Positions 1 through 11,091 of a DNA stretch of 64,000 nucleotides are shown here, in pieces (the first letter of the stretch is position 1; every line of letters starts with the position of its first letter). The stretch comes from Rotaria socialis. Taxonomy: Eukaryota; Rotifera; Eurotatoria; Philodinida; Philodinidae. Both the position numbers and the translations under genes were made by a program. The DNA is taken from contig CAJNYU010002143.1 in NCBI GenBank assembly GCA_905331475.1, positions 1-64,000 on the forward strand. The letters run 5' to 3'. Under the pieces are notes generated by a model, which ran no database searches, was not told where the DNA came from, and was given only the letters and a program-made list of their open reading frames with translations.

Positions 1-28
1 GGGGGGGGGGGGCCCCCCTTGCCCCTCG
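1..28. repeat. G/C homopolymer junction at the window edge
   Basis: Twelve G followed by six C, then TTGCCCCTCG. It resembles the poly-G/poly-C core at 946-1002, whose right side also runs into TCTGGTTACGCCCCTA. It may be the right part of a similar GC-rich element cut by the window edge. It truncates the transposase remnant beside it, where the reading frame stops four codons after the last conserved residues. Homopolymers this long may also contain assembly errors. Confidence 0.5.
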
Positions 29-31
29 TTT

Positions 32-601
32 TTAGAAAATGGAGTACTCGAAGCATGGTCTTCCATCGTACCAATTTGCTATGAATGATCTGTTTTTATG
101 ATTTTTTGGATATGAGCTTAGTTTAGGTTGAGCAGGTCGATCTTGGCATGAAATACTAATATCAATAACATTACCAATTGTTTTACAGGGACGGCGCGAA
201 CGGGGGAGGGCGGTGGGTTCCCCCTCCAACTTTGGAAATTTTGACTTCAGTTTTCCTCCGACTTGAAGAAAATTGAAGAGATTTTTATTGATTTCCTCCG
301 ATTTTTGAGAAAAAAACCTCCCGTTTTCAAGTAACCCCCCCTATACTTTTACTCCTTCGCGCCGTCCCTGTAGTTTTATTATTGTTTTTTCTGCATGTTG
401 CAGTTTTTTATGATTTTCAATATTGATGTTTTGAGACGATGTTATTGATGGTATTTCAATAGGTTCATCAATATCAATAGTAACACGAGATGTATGTGAG
501 TCGCATGACTGTATAATAGCATTTTCATTATTAGCATCATTTCTTTGTTCGTGAGAAGATTTACTCTTTTTGTTCAGTAGATAAAGAAAAATAAGAATCA
601 A
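32..601 (-). pseudogene. hAT-type (TTF zinc finger / ZMYM1-like) transposase remnant, N-terminal part
   Basis: Read right to left, an acidic, low-complexity leader (about 601-379) is followed by a segment at 177-32 with LSSYPKNHKNRSF..WYDGRPCFEYSIF. That pattern is typical of the region just before the TTF-type/MYM zinc finger of hAT-derived 'dimerisation domain' proteins, where a Trp, an aromatic pair and E-Y-S precede the cysteines. The zinc finger, DDE core and hATC domain are absent: a stop follows the EYSIF motif and then a G/C homopolymer junction. The frame is also broken by a 185-bp MITE at 186-370, and the two halves lie in different frames. This is a dead fragment. Family assignment rests on a short motif only. 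Confidence 0.55.
186..370. mobile_element. 185-bp hAT-like MITE with 15-bp perfect TIRs
   Basis: The ends are exact inverted repeats of CAGGGACGGCGCGAA (186-200 and 356-370). They are flanked by an 8-bp target duplication with one mismatch, TTGTTTTA (178-185) and TAGTTTTA (371-378). A CAGGG-type terminus plus an 8-bp duplication is the hAT signature. The interior has no coding capacity. It sits inside the hAT-type transposase remnant, so one hAT family has landed in another. Confidence 0.8.
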
Positions 602-943
602 GACTTTTTCTTTTACTATCGTTCAACATAGCTAACGCTTTCCATCGTGTACTGGTGAACAAGATTAACTCGAAATCGAAATGTGTGTGTAAAAGTATTC
701 ATACTTCACAGAACGCAATCAAATTAAACATTCTTTTCTCTATTAGCTTTTTTTAAGATATGCATTGCTCTGATTTTACACTAATTGGTGTATATTTATG
801 TATTATTATACACGTTAAAAAGTTAAAAGAACACAAAAATTGGCTATTGCCCTTTTATCATATTTAATTGGCATAGTACACCGAATAATTTATTCTCAAA
901 TGATTGATTCATCTATCATTACAATGAAAGTCTAAAGTTTCCG

Positions 944-1027
944 TAGGGGGGGGGGGGGGGGGGGGGGGGCCCGCCCCCGCCCCCCCCCCCCCCCCCCCCC
1001 CTAGCCCCCCTCTGGTTACGCCCCTAC
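944..1027. repeat. Poly-G/poly-C palindrome with MITE-like right end
   Basis: TA, then 24 consecutive G (946-969), then about 32 bases of almost pure C (970-1001), then TAGCCCCCCTCTGGTTACGCCCCTA. In a genome this AT-rich the G-run/C-run palindrome stands out and would form a very stable hairpin. The right end resembles the GGGGCGTAACCAGAG-type terminus of small DNA transposons and carries TA on both sides. The left terminus is just G, so the element is either degenerate or its sequence collapsed in assembly. Confidence 0.45.
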
Positions 1028-2690
1028 ATTGCATTCAACATTCGATACGATACAGAAAGAAAAAAAGTATAGCACGTGTTGTGCATGTGCAGTGTTTTTA
1101 TACGATGATGATCGATAGAACGAAGTTCAAACAGAACTTTCCTTTCCTTTTCAAAAAAAAGTATTTCAATATTTTAATGATTCCTTGATTTATTTAGCAA
1201 ATTAGCCCGGTGATTTTGTAGCAAGAAACATAGATGCCAATCTAATAATATCTCCAAGATACATTAATCTGAATGTTCTTTTCTCAAATTTAGTTTTTCG
1301 TTTATAGGTGTTAGAAGAAATTCATACTTAAGACTGAAATAAACTTTCAAAGGATTTGAAAAAAAAGAAAAGTTTGATAAGCTATTTTGATCAATTCAAT
1401 CCGTATTGATATTGAATAGTCATACATTTGATCAAGATACGAAACTTAGTTATTAATCTGAACACTAGATTCAAATGATTTCGATTCAAATATGATTACA
1501 AAAAGTTGGATTTTTAAGCACTACTTTATTTGTTATTTTTTTCAAAACTATTCCATTGTCATGACGAAAATTATTTTATTTTTTTCCAAAAGTCGTCTTA
1601 AAATTATCGAACGCATAACAATCAGCTACTATTTTATTTGTATATTTGTTTGTCATGGCAGCGCATGTTCACATGAGCAATGGGAGATAGAAAAGGCATT
1701 AGAAAAGTAATCTAATAGCGTTCTATTTTGGAAAATAACTCGAAAACTCAGTTGAGAGAACAAATCGCAAAAAGAATTTAAATGTTTCGTATTTGAGATC
1801 AAGTATTTCAGTATAAAAAGAACTTAACAGTTCCTGATTGATTGTGCGACTTGTTGCGTTAATGGTTGCATCATGTTTGATTGTTTCATAAAACTCAATA
1901 GATGACAAATCAAATTTATCATCACAAGAAAGAAAAATAATAGTAAGCAATTCTGGAATATTGATTTGTGAAATATTTTCTCAGAAAAAAAGTAGCTTTT
2001 TAATCAAAACAAAGGAAACGGATGATTGTGGATAGGATGAGAGAATTTTGTAATCAAGATCACAATGATCTATATAAGCGTACGGGCATAAAAAATGATA
2101 TACGTGCTGCTATTTTTTTTCTCTCAATTATATTTCTTGTCAAATCCTGTCGGTAATTGTTAAGATCAATCAAATGAGATAGTAAACTTTTTTGAAACAC
2201 ATTTGTTTTTATAACTGAATTGATAAAAACTACGTAAGTGGTTCTTCTTAAATCATGAAAAGCGGGACCCAGAAAAAATTTTAATTTATTTGAATTCATT
2301 CAAGTTTCCATTATTCGGTTAATATATATCTGTCAAACAATTTTTTTTCCTTTTTTATTAAAAAGTTTTGGACAACATTGATCTCAAAGATTAGCAAGGT
2401 TTTTTTCTTGTTGTGTCTCTCTGTACACATTATAGATGAATAACCCTATCGAAAGATGATTGTGATGAAAATTAAGAATCCGAAAGAACAAAAATAATAA
2501 AAAAATAGGTATTTTTCACCTATAACTCATTTAGTTTGACACTATTTAATTGATGATATGTTTTGATGAAAGTATTTTCCATAAAATAAAAAAAATACTC
2601 TTCATTATTAATAGTTAATCCTTCGTTTAATTACTTTATTCATCTCATATTGTTGCCAAAACAATTGAAAAGTTTTTCTTACATTCATTC
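1028..2690. other. Intergenic stretch with two weak minus-strand coding-like segments
   Basis: Mostly AT-rich DNA without recognisable features. Two minus-strand open segments, about 1971-1723 and 2299-2060, have plausible amino-acid composition. The first follows an acceptor-like TATTCCAG at its 5' side. I could not join them with a consistent splice phase and recognise no family. They may be eroded exons. Confidence 0.25.
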
Positions 2691-2980
2691 ACACGTATGT
2701 GCATGTTCTTGTTTCAAACGCCCTCTTTCTCATATAATAGAGGCTTAGATTATTTTTATTGCAATGGAGAAAAAGTGTGTGTACGTCGAAGTATGTGCAG
2801 CTTATCTCAACCGGCTGACGCTGACTTTGGCTCACTTCACACGACCCTTTTGATTACATTAGAACTTTTTGTATGTATAATGATTGAAGTTCCTCATTAT
2901 CATAAAGGTTTCATCTGTTGGTTCCTTTATTTTTTGCTCATTTGTTTTATCGTACAGTATGTAACACAAAAAAGAGAAAA

Positions 2981-3135
2981 ATGAACAATTGTATCAACAC
3001 ATGAAAGAAAAAGAACACTTATATCAGCTGAGGAAAAACAATGAACAAGTGCATCAACACATGAAAGAAAAAGAACACTTATATCAGCTGAGGAAAAACA
3101 ATGAACAAGTGCATCAACAAATGAAAAAAAAGTGA
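2981..3135 (+). repeat. 60-bp tandem repeat encoding a 20-residue coiled-coil-like unit
   Basis: 3001-3060 and 3061-3120 are identical except for the last base, and 2981-3000 is a partial third copy. In the plus frame starting at 3001 each unit reads MKEKEHLYQLRKNNEQVHQH, rich in K, E, Q and H and likely to form a coiled coil, ending in a stop at 3133-3135. The frame is closed by a stop just upstream (about 2962), so if this is coding it is the last exon of a spliced gene. I could not identify the upstream exons. Confidence 0.5.
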
Positions 3136-3262
3136 AGAAAACTTGCCAACAAATAGCAAGTACTGGCGTTAACAATAGCGGTATTATCATCTTTCAATAG
3201 AGGAACATCGTAACAGGGAAACAGTTTTTCGTAACATTGATTTAGTCATACTTAAAGAAATT

Positions 3263-3613
3263 TTATTTCTTCATAAGAGGTGGTGAATTCGAGGAATCAT
3301 CTTCATAAACTCCATGTTCACGACAATAATCTAATTTTGCTTTTAAGTCTTTTACTTTTTTTTCCAAGTTAACTATATCTTCACTTTGGTTGCCTTTGTC
3401 AACCTTAAATTTTTGCATTAAATCTACTATTTTTTTCATTTCCACTTTCAATATTTCAAGTTCATTGGTTAAACGTGTATTTTCGAGTTTTAACTGATTG
3501 TAATCATTTGCTGGATCTTCGACGGGCTTATTCTAAAAATACAAAGTTAATGAGATTTCTTTCATTATTTTTCTTACTTGTTGATGACTAGTCTTCAACA
3601 CATTCGACATCAT
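3263..3613 (-). CDS. Small coiled-coil protein, function unknown (101 aa, two exons)
   Basis: Two minus-strand exons: 3613-3578 (12 codons from ATG, with an in-frame TGA directly upstream) and 3532-3263. They are joined in phase 0 across a 45-bp intron (3577-3533) with GTAAG donor and TTTTTAG acceptor. The product begins MMSNVLKTSHQQ and continues with a long amphipathic helix rich in L, K, E and N (residues about 20-75; ENTRLTNELEIL and VNLEKKVKDLKAKLDY show leucine heptads). It ends in an acidic/serine tail, YEDDSSNSPPLMKK. The regular heptads indicate a coiled-coil dimer. No enzymatic or localisation motif is visible and I do not recognise a family. The intron matches the size class of the other genes here, which supports the model. 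Confidence 0.5.
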
Positions 3614-4089
3614 TCAGGACGTAGTTAATGTAATCACTCAACACTATCTGAAAAAGAGAAGTTATTTATAAACTAACCTGAGTGATACACATGATAGAAT
3701 GAAATGTGATGATGTTAATACTCTCCTTTATAACTATATCATGTCTTTGTCATCCATGATATCATTCTATTGGTCTGCATTATAGTATTCGAAAAACAAA
3801 CCACCCATGTCGATAGATAGCGGTCGTAGAAAGTGAACCAAACATGGTAGCCAAACAAATGTGGCTCACTTCATATGGGATGAATAAACCAATAGAAAAT
3901 GAGTCCGTACATTATACTTACGCGTCTATTTTTTTCTATTCTGTCGTCCATGAAATAACAAGTGGAACTACATGAGTCATTCGATTCACTCGTGTTTTGC
4001 TATTTATTGCATCGCATTGTTAAATCAGATTCTCCTCGAAAATAGTGATTTATTTTTACAACTTTCAGATAATCTAAATAAAATTCAAA

Positions 4090-6307
4090 ATGGTTAAAGT
4101 TAATATTCGTACTGTAAATAATTTAAAAAACAATGGACATCTCAGTATCCATCATCAACGTGTTCAAAATAGAGCTGCAGCTGTTTTAGATGCACAGGAG
4201 GAGTTTGGCGAATGATTCGCCGCGAATCATTGATGATTGATATAGTTGCATATTTACATCGTACAAGTGTTGAACAAATTCAAAAAGATTTATATGGTGA
4301 TCGTAAAGAATTTAAAAAAAGATTTGGAACAAAATCAGTCTTAAAATTTGAAAACGAAGTAAAAAGATGTATGAAAGAAATCGAAGATGGTATTCATCCT
4401 ACATTAGCGAGTGTTGCGCATAATGTTCCATTTATATTGATACATAAATTAGAAAACAATAAATATGAGAAGCAACTGATAACTGATTTTTTCCATGATA
4501 TCAATAAACTAAATGAAAATGAAAAAATAAAAGACAATAACGATATTAATTTTGTAATCATGTCGCGTGTTTCAGTAAAATCTGAATTTAAGTTAATGTT
4601 TCTTGTTATTTTTTTTTTATAGGCTAGCCTATAAAGTGATATTTTGACTCGACCGAAAATGAAGCATTTAATAATCGTTCTATTAATAGTGTATTAGGTA
4701 AAATTCATTTTTTCGTTTCATTAATTTCATTCTCATAAAAATGTCACAGACTTTTTTGATGTTGATTTATATATACTTCCAATGGCACCATTAGAGCCGC
4801 CTGGCCTCGGATTCGTCCTATATTTCCTATATTTAAAAAAATTCCTATTTTTATCCTAGATTTCGATGCATTTTCCTGTATTTCCTATAAAAATGAAAAA
4901 AGATAGGAAATTGCTGAAAAACGCTCTTGTTTTAGTATAATTTTCGTGTTTTTTAAACAAATCTATTCGATAATTATTGATTCTTTTGTATTCTTAGAAT
5001 TTTTTTACAGGGACTATTTTATTTACAATGTTTTTTCACATTATCAAACGAACTAAATGAAAAAAAAACTGACTATTTTAAGTAAAGGTATTCAAACAAA
5101 GTAAAATAATCTTTATAAATAGTTGTGTGTTTTTTAAAAGCTTTTATTGTTGCCTATCATATGCAGTTTCGTAAATGGTTTTGTTCAAGCGTAACACTGT
5201 GACTTTTTTTTTGACACACTTTTTTTTTCATTATCTTGGAAATTGTGTGAGTTCGAAAGTTCGTTCAAACGTGATTTGATGCAACTTGTCATGATATGTT
5301 TATGCCATAAAATGACCATTTTTGAATTAAGTCTCTTGGTTATAGAGAGGAGTTTTGGCTGCTTGACTGTGACATAAAAAGACCCTTTTCTTCAGGGCCA
5401 CCAATAAGCTGCAATTTCTTATGCAACTATTTCTCCAAATGAAACCCTTCTCGAGTTAGTTTTGTAGTGCTTTTTGACCAGGCTTTAAAACGCTAAAATC
5501 GTTTTCTCCAAGCTATTTTTGCTTAGATAAAAAGTGCAGGAAAACAACGTGACATTTTTACTAACGCTGAGGTACAGTTTTTCTTCACCAATTTTGAAGC
5601 ACTAACATGATCAGAGTTATTTGATTTTTATTAGTAATAGTCTTTTCTTTGTAACTAATCGTTATACACAAAAACGAAATTGATATATCTGTATGGAAGC
5701 TCATAAACGGTAAATTGAGTTAGAAAGTGTATAAGAGTTTACATTGTGCTTAGCTCCGAAAGTGAAAACAAAATAGACCGGCTTGTAGAGACTGAAATTC
5801 TACCACTAACGATCTATCATTGATATTTTTTGAAAACATTTCTTGGTTAAAAAAACTCAAAATGCGATCTTTGAAAATTTTCATACTCGGTGTCAGTGTA
5901 GGTTGATGTGAGTATAAACACAATACAAACCATTATCCACACCTGATTTATTTTGTATTAGTTTATTAATATGTAAATAAACCTATTTCGATTGAATTTA
6001 ATTGTGTCTGACTCACTTAATTTAATTTAAGAAAGAATTAAAATGAAATATTGACAAAAATTTCGTGCATATGTTAAGTTGATGCAGGAAAAGTTTAAAA
6101 CAACGTTTAATTCGAATCTAAACAACGAATTTTCAATATCCTATTTTTTTCTGATTTTTTACACCTTTTCCTGTATTTTTAAAAAATTTGATCCTGTGCT
6201 AATTCCTACATTTTCGAAAACTTGCAATCCGAGGCCAGTTAGAGCCCCAAAAGGTACTTTCTCATGAAACGACTGCATTGACAGTATATCAATTAGAATT
6301 TGATTAA
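4090..6307 (+). pseudogene. Decayed unknown gene interrupted by a transposon
   Basis: Starts at ATG 4090 (MVKVNIRTVNNLKNN..). After 41 codons the frame is lost at about 4210 and continues one frame over (4212-4574, with VEQIQKDLYGD and ASVAHNVPFILIHK). Three blocks then join consistently: intron 4575-4627 (53 bp), exon 4628-4697, intron 4698-4749 (52 bp), and last exon from 4750. Exon 4628-4697 carries an in-frame TGA at about 4637. The last exon reads DFFDVDLYILPMAPLEP and is split by the element at 4799-6238. On the far side the same frame resumes (QKVLSHETTALTVYQLEFD) and stops at 6305-6307. Three independent lesions (frameshift, stop, insertion) mark a pseudogene. I do not recognise the family. 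Confidence 0.5.
4799..6238. mobile_element. 1.44-kb non-autonomous hAT-like element with 13-bp TIR and 8-bp TSD
   Basis: CTGGCCTCGGATT at 4801-4813 is the exact inverse of AATCCGAGGCCAG at 6226-6238. A perfect 8-bp duplication, TTAGAGCC, lies at 4791-4798 and 6239-6246, as for hAT insertions. Two extra bases (GC) separate the left duplication from the TIR. Subterminal regions on both sides also share the words TTCCTATA and TTTCCTGTATTT. No open frame of transposase length is present. The insertion sits in a coding exon of the decayed gene around it. Confidence 0.7.
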
Positions 6308-6840
6308 CTTGTAACACATAAAAGTGTAGTTGGTTTAATCAATAATAATTCACAAAACAAATGCTTGAACATCTGTTATATGAACTCAATAATACAATGT
6401 TTCGCGTATATTGCTCCATTTGTTCAGTGGCTATCGAATAATAACATACATAGTACATGTAAGCTTTCGATTGAATAGTAAACTAAAAACCATGAAAATG
6501 ACATCAATTTTCGTTAATATATATGCATATATGAGAATATTGAAGACAAAAAAGGAGAAAAAAAAATTCTGATATTTGAAATAACATTGACAATTGCTAT
6601 ATATGTAAAAAAATTATTCTAGTTCTTTTAACTGTTGTAACTTTGTTTCTCGACTGTGAAAAAAACCATCTTTATATATATATATATATTACGAATCAAT
6701 AAATTGGAATAAATAATATAGTTGGTATTGTTGAACATACTATCAATCAAATATGTATGTTTGATGTAGTTCAATTGCTTTGCAATTATCACCATGCTTC
6801 TCAATACAGTTCTTTTCAATTGTAAAAATGTCTCGGTTTA
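6308..6840. other. Intergenic, nothing recognisable
   Basis: AT-rich DNA with a short (TA)n tract near 6672-6690. No gene model is supported on either strand. Confidence 0.5.
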
Positions 6841-7671
6841 CACGATTTACCACCCGAGGATTTACTTTCCATTGATTGCTTTTCGATTTTAATTTTTTTT
6901 TTCTCGAAAAAATATAACTTTTCCTCGTGAGGATTTACTGTCCGTTGATTAGAAAAATGTTTTTTTCAATTAGTGTTTTTTCCGTGTGAGAATTTACTTT
7001 CCGTTGATTATATCGACGAAAGAGAAAGCAATAAAAGAATACTAATTGCGATAACCAATATATTATCAAAAAAAAAAGAATTACAATAAATATACCAACA
7101 AATAAGAAAAACAATAAATATACCATTAACAGAAAACAAAGATGAATCGATGTTTAGCGTTTTGGTGGTCTTTGAAAGTATCTAAGTCCAGCAGCTTTCA
7201 AAAATGATGGAATGTCAAGAAGACCTTCATCATAACGCTGCCATAATTTTATTAAACACACATCTGTTATGACTTTATTTTTACGCCGTTTTCGAGCTGG
7301 AGCCCCCATATCATCTCTTAATCTAGCAAAAGCAATATGAGAAAGAAGAGGGTAATCTCAGCACTTATATACATTTTTACAACTTTTATCGTACTAAGGA
7401 CTATTTTAGCCCTCGAATTGATGAGCACTACTCATCAATTAAAAAATTCAATGCGTTTGTTCGTCGATGAATCTTCTTTTCGAAAAAATTTTTCTAATTT
7501 GTTTATCGGAAACGTTCATTGGCGAAATATTACTCATTTGTTCATTTCTCATCTTCGAAACAATCAACGGACAGTAAATCCTCGCATAAAAATAACGTTA
7601 ATTGGAATAAAATTTCTCTAATCAACGGACAGTAAATCCTCGGGTGGTAAATCCTCGGATGGTAAATCGTG
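6841..7671. mobile_element. 831-bp foldback-like element with complex, reiterated TIRs
   Basis: The left end (6841-6877) reads CACGATTTACCACCCGAGG, then ATTTACTTTCC, then TTGATT. The right end (7621-7671), read inverted, gives the same words with one ATTTACCA(T/C)CCGAGG unit doubled. Extra internal copies of GAGGATTTACTGTCCGTTGATT-like words occur at about 6928-6951, 6983-7010 and 7561-7590. Repetition of the terminal word inside the arms is typical of foldback elements. No clear target duplication was found, so the class is unassigned. Confidence 0.55.
7154..7357 (-). other. Possible terminal exon inside the foldback element
   Basis: Minus-strand open segment ending at TAA 7154-7156, bearing RLRDDMGAPARKRRKNKV and LLDIPSFLKAAGLRYF before a basic C-terminus. 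A good acceptor (ATTGCTTTTGCTAG) lies just before it, at about 7318-7330. It looks coding but has no start codon in frame and no known family. It could be the tail of a host gene captured or interrupted by the element, or an element-encoded protein. Confidence 0.3.
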
Positions 7672-8329
7672 CACACGATTTTGTTGCTTCATTTGTGTCA
7701 ATTATGAATCTAATTGTATCAGCAAAAATTGTAGGATAAAGTTTTTAATTAATTGTTTTATCTTTCATTATCTATCAACGAATTAATAATTATTATTGAT
7801 TCATCATATCAAACTTACTAAACCCATAGGGTTTAACTTTGATATAATACTTAATTCTACTTGTCTTTTATTTAATATTCATCGAAACAAATTAAGAACA
7901 TAAAATGTGAAGCATCCTTTTCATTTTTTACAGTTTAGAATGACCGAGAACATTAGAAAATATTTCTTGAAGTGCATTCAAACAAAAAAATATTATATGA
8001 GAATGTTATTCCTTTGTTTTCTTTAAACATCATCGTCATATACGAGCATCATCTAGTGGGCGTACATATTATTACTCATAAGAATCTTCATGTGTCATTG
8101 GAATTGAGGATTTCTCCTGAAAGAGACAATAGAAAAAATAGTGCTTGCCAAATATGAACTGAGCAGATTAATTAAGAATGTATCAAGGATATAATTTATA
8201 TTCCATTTTCATCATAAATCAATTTGATTTCTCGCACGACAAAAGAAAAAGAAGAATTTAACATTCAATAAAAGAACAAGAAAATCAGAAAAAAATATGA
8301 TAGAGAAAATTACATTCAATGAAATTATA
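7672..8329. other. Intergenic, downstream of the kinase gene
   Basis: AT-rich DNA with no supported gene. It follows the stop codon of the kinase on the minus strand and should contain its 3' UTR. No distinctive signal seen. Confidence 0.5.
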
Positions 8330-11002
8330 TCATAAATCATTACTATGCCGTTTATCATACGAAGATATCTTTTTTGTATTGTCATGGTGATCACGAGACA
8401 TAGTTGGTAACGATGATGATGATGGACTATTTGAATAATGTTTATTAATCATCATAAGAGCAGTAGCCGTCGAAGAAGGTGAACTGTTAGGAAGATTTGC
8501 TATGGTACTGCTATTTGATGGTAGATTTAAAACATCTGAAGAAGGTGTAACACCAATATTAATTGAATCATTCAATACAGTACGGCGATACTGTTGTTGG
8601 CGCGGTGATGAATATTTCGAAGATAAGATAATCTCAGCTTGAGATTGAGAACGACCAAGTCGAACGTTGCTTGGTCGTATTTTTGATAAAGTTGTCGACG
8701 AGGACAAAAATGAAGAAGAATTGAATGTTTGACGACTTTGATTTGAATCAATTAAATCTGTTGTCTAAAAAAATATATAAATTAATATAGATATTGAAGA
8801 ATCTAGAATATAATTACCATATCAATTTTTTTACTTCTTATATGAAGTTTCGATGAATTTCCATTCATATCATGTGTGTTACTTCGAAATGTCTGAAATA
8901 CAAAACATGAAAATATGTACATACAAGAAAAAAATTTACCTTAAGACCATCGGTTGAAGATCGATGTGTTGTTCTGCTACTTAATTTATTTTTATCAACA
9001 ACAGAACGCAGATCCGGTGGATTTAGATTAGATTTACATTGATTCGAGTCACTATTAAATGGTTCTAGTTTGTGGGCAATCGATGAAGATACCAATTTTG
9101 ATTGATCATTTGATATTTGTGATTCATTCATATGATCTGCAGTTGCATTTATTAATGCTGCTAAATTATTATCAATGGATATTTGTCGTTGATCATTTTC
9201 CGCTTGAAATTCTTTCATCATTGTTATTATATCTTTAGCCGGTTCTTTATCGGATCGACCCTAAATATTTTTATCTATATTGAAAAAAGTTGAAATTAGG
9301 TTATTAAGTAAAACATACCGTTAGCCAAGGATGTACAGTAAGTTCACCCATTGTTCGACGATGAACTGTATCGTAAACAATCATTCCTTGCAAAAAATCT
9401 AGACCTAAACAAAAAGCAATAATTTATTCTTGGATCTGATGTATATAATATTAACTTAAAAAAACACAACCTTCCGATGAAATATTTCGAAATTTGTCCG
9501 AATCAAATCGAAGTTTTTGTGAACGAATGATTTCAAGTAACCGTCGTTCATCATTAGCAACATAAGGATGGCGGCCACAAATTCTATTGAATATATCAAA
9601 ATATTCAAAATATTTAACAAATTGATTTTCTTACAAATAATACATAATCACTCCCATAGCCCATACATCACAAAGTGCACTGTAGTTTTTGTTTTCTAAT
9701 ATTTCAGGTGCCATATAACTAGTTTATAATGAATAATTATTGCATATTGAACAACAATTAAATATTTAACTTACAGCGGTGTACCGCAATATTCATTGAA
9801 AAGTGAATCAGTACAAGTAATACTTTTTTTTGAACTTAATCCGAAATCAGTAACCTAAAGAAAAATTATTTTCTACGCCTTATTTATTTTGATTGAGAAA
9901 AAGTAAGAATATACTCGTATATCGAATTGATCGGTTTTATTTTTCGGAGAATTTTTCAATAAAATATTTTCTAACTTAAGATCACGATGCACAATATCTA
10001 TACAAATGAAAATAATGAATAGATAAACAAGAAACAGAATTGACTTAACTCATTTTATGAAGATAATGTAATGCACTTATTAAGTTTGACATTATTTGTT
10101 TGACTGTTTCTTCCGGTAATGGACCATTCTTTTTAACAAATCCACCTAATTCACCACCTTCACATAATTCAACAATCAAATACAATTTCTTAAAAAATAA
10201 ATCGCAAATAATTTCAATATAATTGATAGATTATTAATAGATTTTTTAAGTTTCTTAGAAGTTCGAAAAAGTGATGATTGATATTCAATTGATTTATCTA
10301 TAAATCGAAAGTATTTCATATATTGTAACGTGTTATTATTGATCTTTCTTTCAATGACGCCTAGTACTGTGTGTAATATGAAGAACCAAAAGCTAGTATC
10401 AATACGGTGTTTCTCACAGATTACGGAATTTCTATAACTTTTTACTTCCAGACTAACTTTATATCGTAATTTTTGAAAATATAACTTGATCATTTTTTTC
10501 TGTTTTTACTATTGAAATTTCATTGAAATTTTTTCATTACTAAATAAGTTAATCAATAAGTAAATATTTTGATATTTACTTATTTTTAATTTCAATATCA
10601 AAAATTTAATTTTTATTTGATAAATAACTTACTTGAGATGATTCTAATACTTCATAAAGTTGAATAAGATTAGTATGATTAACTTCTGTTAATAGTTTTA
10701 CTTCATTATCAAGACTTGAAGCTTTCAATTTATTGCCAGGCTAAATATAAAAAAAGAAAACATCACTTAATAAATACGTCCCAAAAGGAAATGAAAACAA
10801 TTACTTTTTTTGTAATTGTTTTCATTGCAAAAAATAAATCGTTTTCTTTATTTTTAACACGACATACAGTTCCAAATGAACCTTCACCTAATTTATCTAA
10901 AAGTTCGTATCGTGTCTCCAGATTTCCATCATCATAAAGACGTATGTGAGGTATCTGACGTGATGATACACGGGAAGGTAATTTCTTTATTCCATTGGCC
11001 AT
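8330..11002 (-). CDS. STK33: Serine/threonine protein kinase, STK33-like (573 aa, 11 coding exons)
   Basis: Coding exons: 11002-10805, 10740-10633, 10188-10050, 9997-9915, 9854-9775, 9718-9635, 9583-9471, 9404-9319, 9260-8940, 8892-8818, 8764-8330. All junctions keep phase. Introns are 47-66 bp except one of 444 bp. A 5' UTR exon ends at 11091 (intron 11090-11019). The kinase domain is complete: GEGSFG loop (residues 39-44), AMK lysine K61, HRDLKLEN with D154, DFG 179-181, YMAPE 204-208 and an HPW motif. The flanks PHIRLYDDG before the domain, VELCEGGEL in the hinge region and HPWLTG..IITMMKEF after it match animal STK33, a CAMK-like kinase linked to vimentin phosphorylation and sperm fibrous structures. 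The C-terminal 280 residues are a Ser/Asn-rich low-complexity tail. All catalytic residues are present, so it is predicted active. Confidence 0.85.
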
Positions 11003-11018
11003 GTTGCAATAAATATCA

Positions 11019-11090
11019 CTGAAAATAATTGAAAAGAAAGGCAAAACTAGGATATAACAATTATTGAATTGAATATAGACATTAACTTAC
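11019..11090 (-). other. 5' UTR intron of the STK33-like gene
   Basis: GTAAGTTAATG donor at 11090-11080 and TTATTTTCAG acceptor just before TGATATTTATTGCAACATGG. The first coding ATG lies 16 bases into the second exon. The untranslated first exon extends upstream from 11091. Its start is not determined. Confidence 0.5.
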
Positions 11091-11091
11091 A

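Noticed and set aside
10176-10493. 105-aa minus-strand frame
   Set aside because: Lies in the 444-bp intron of the STK33-like gene. Composition is intron-like (I/F/N-rich) and the kinase exons splice cleanly around it.
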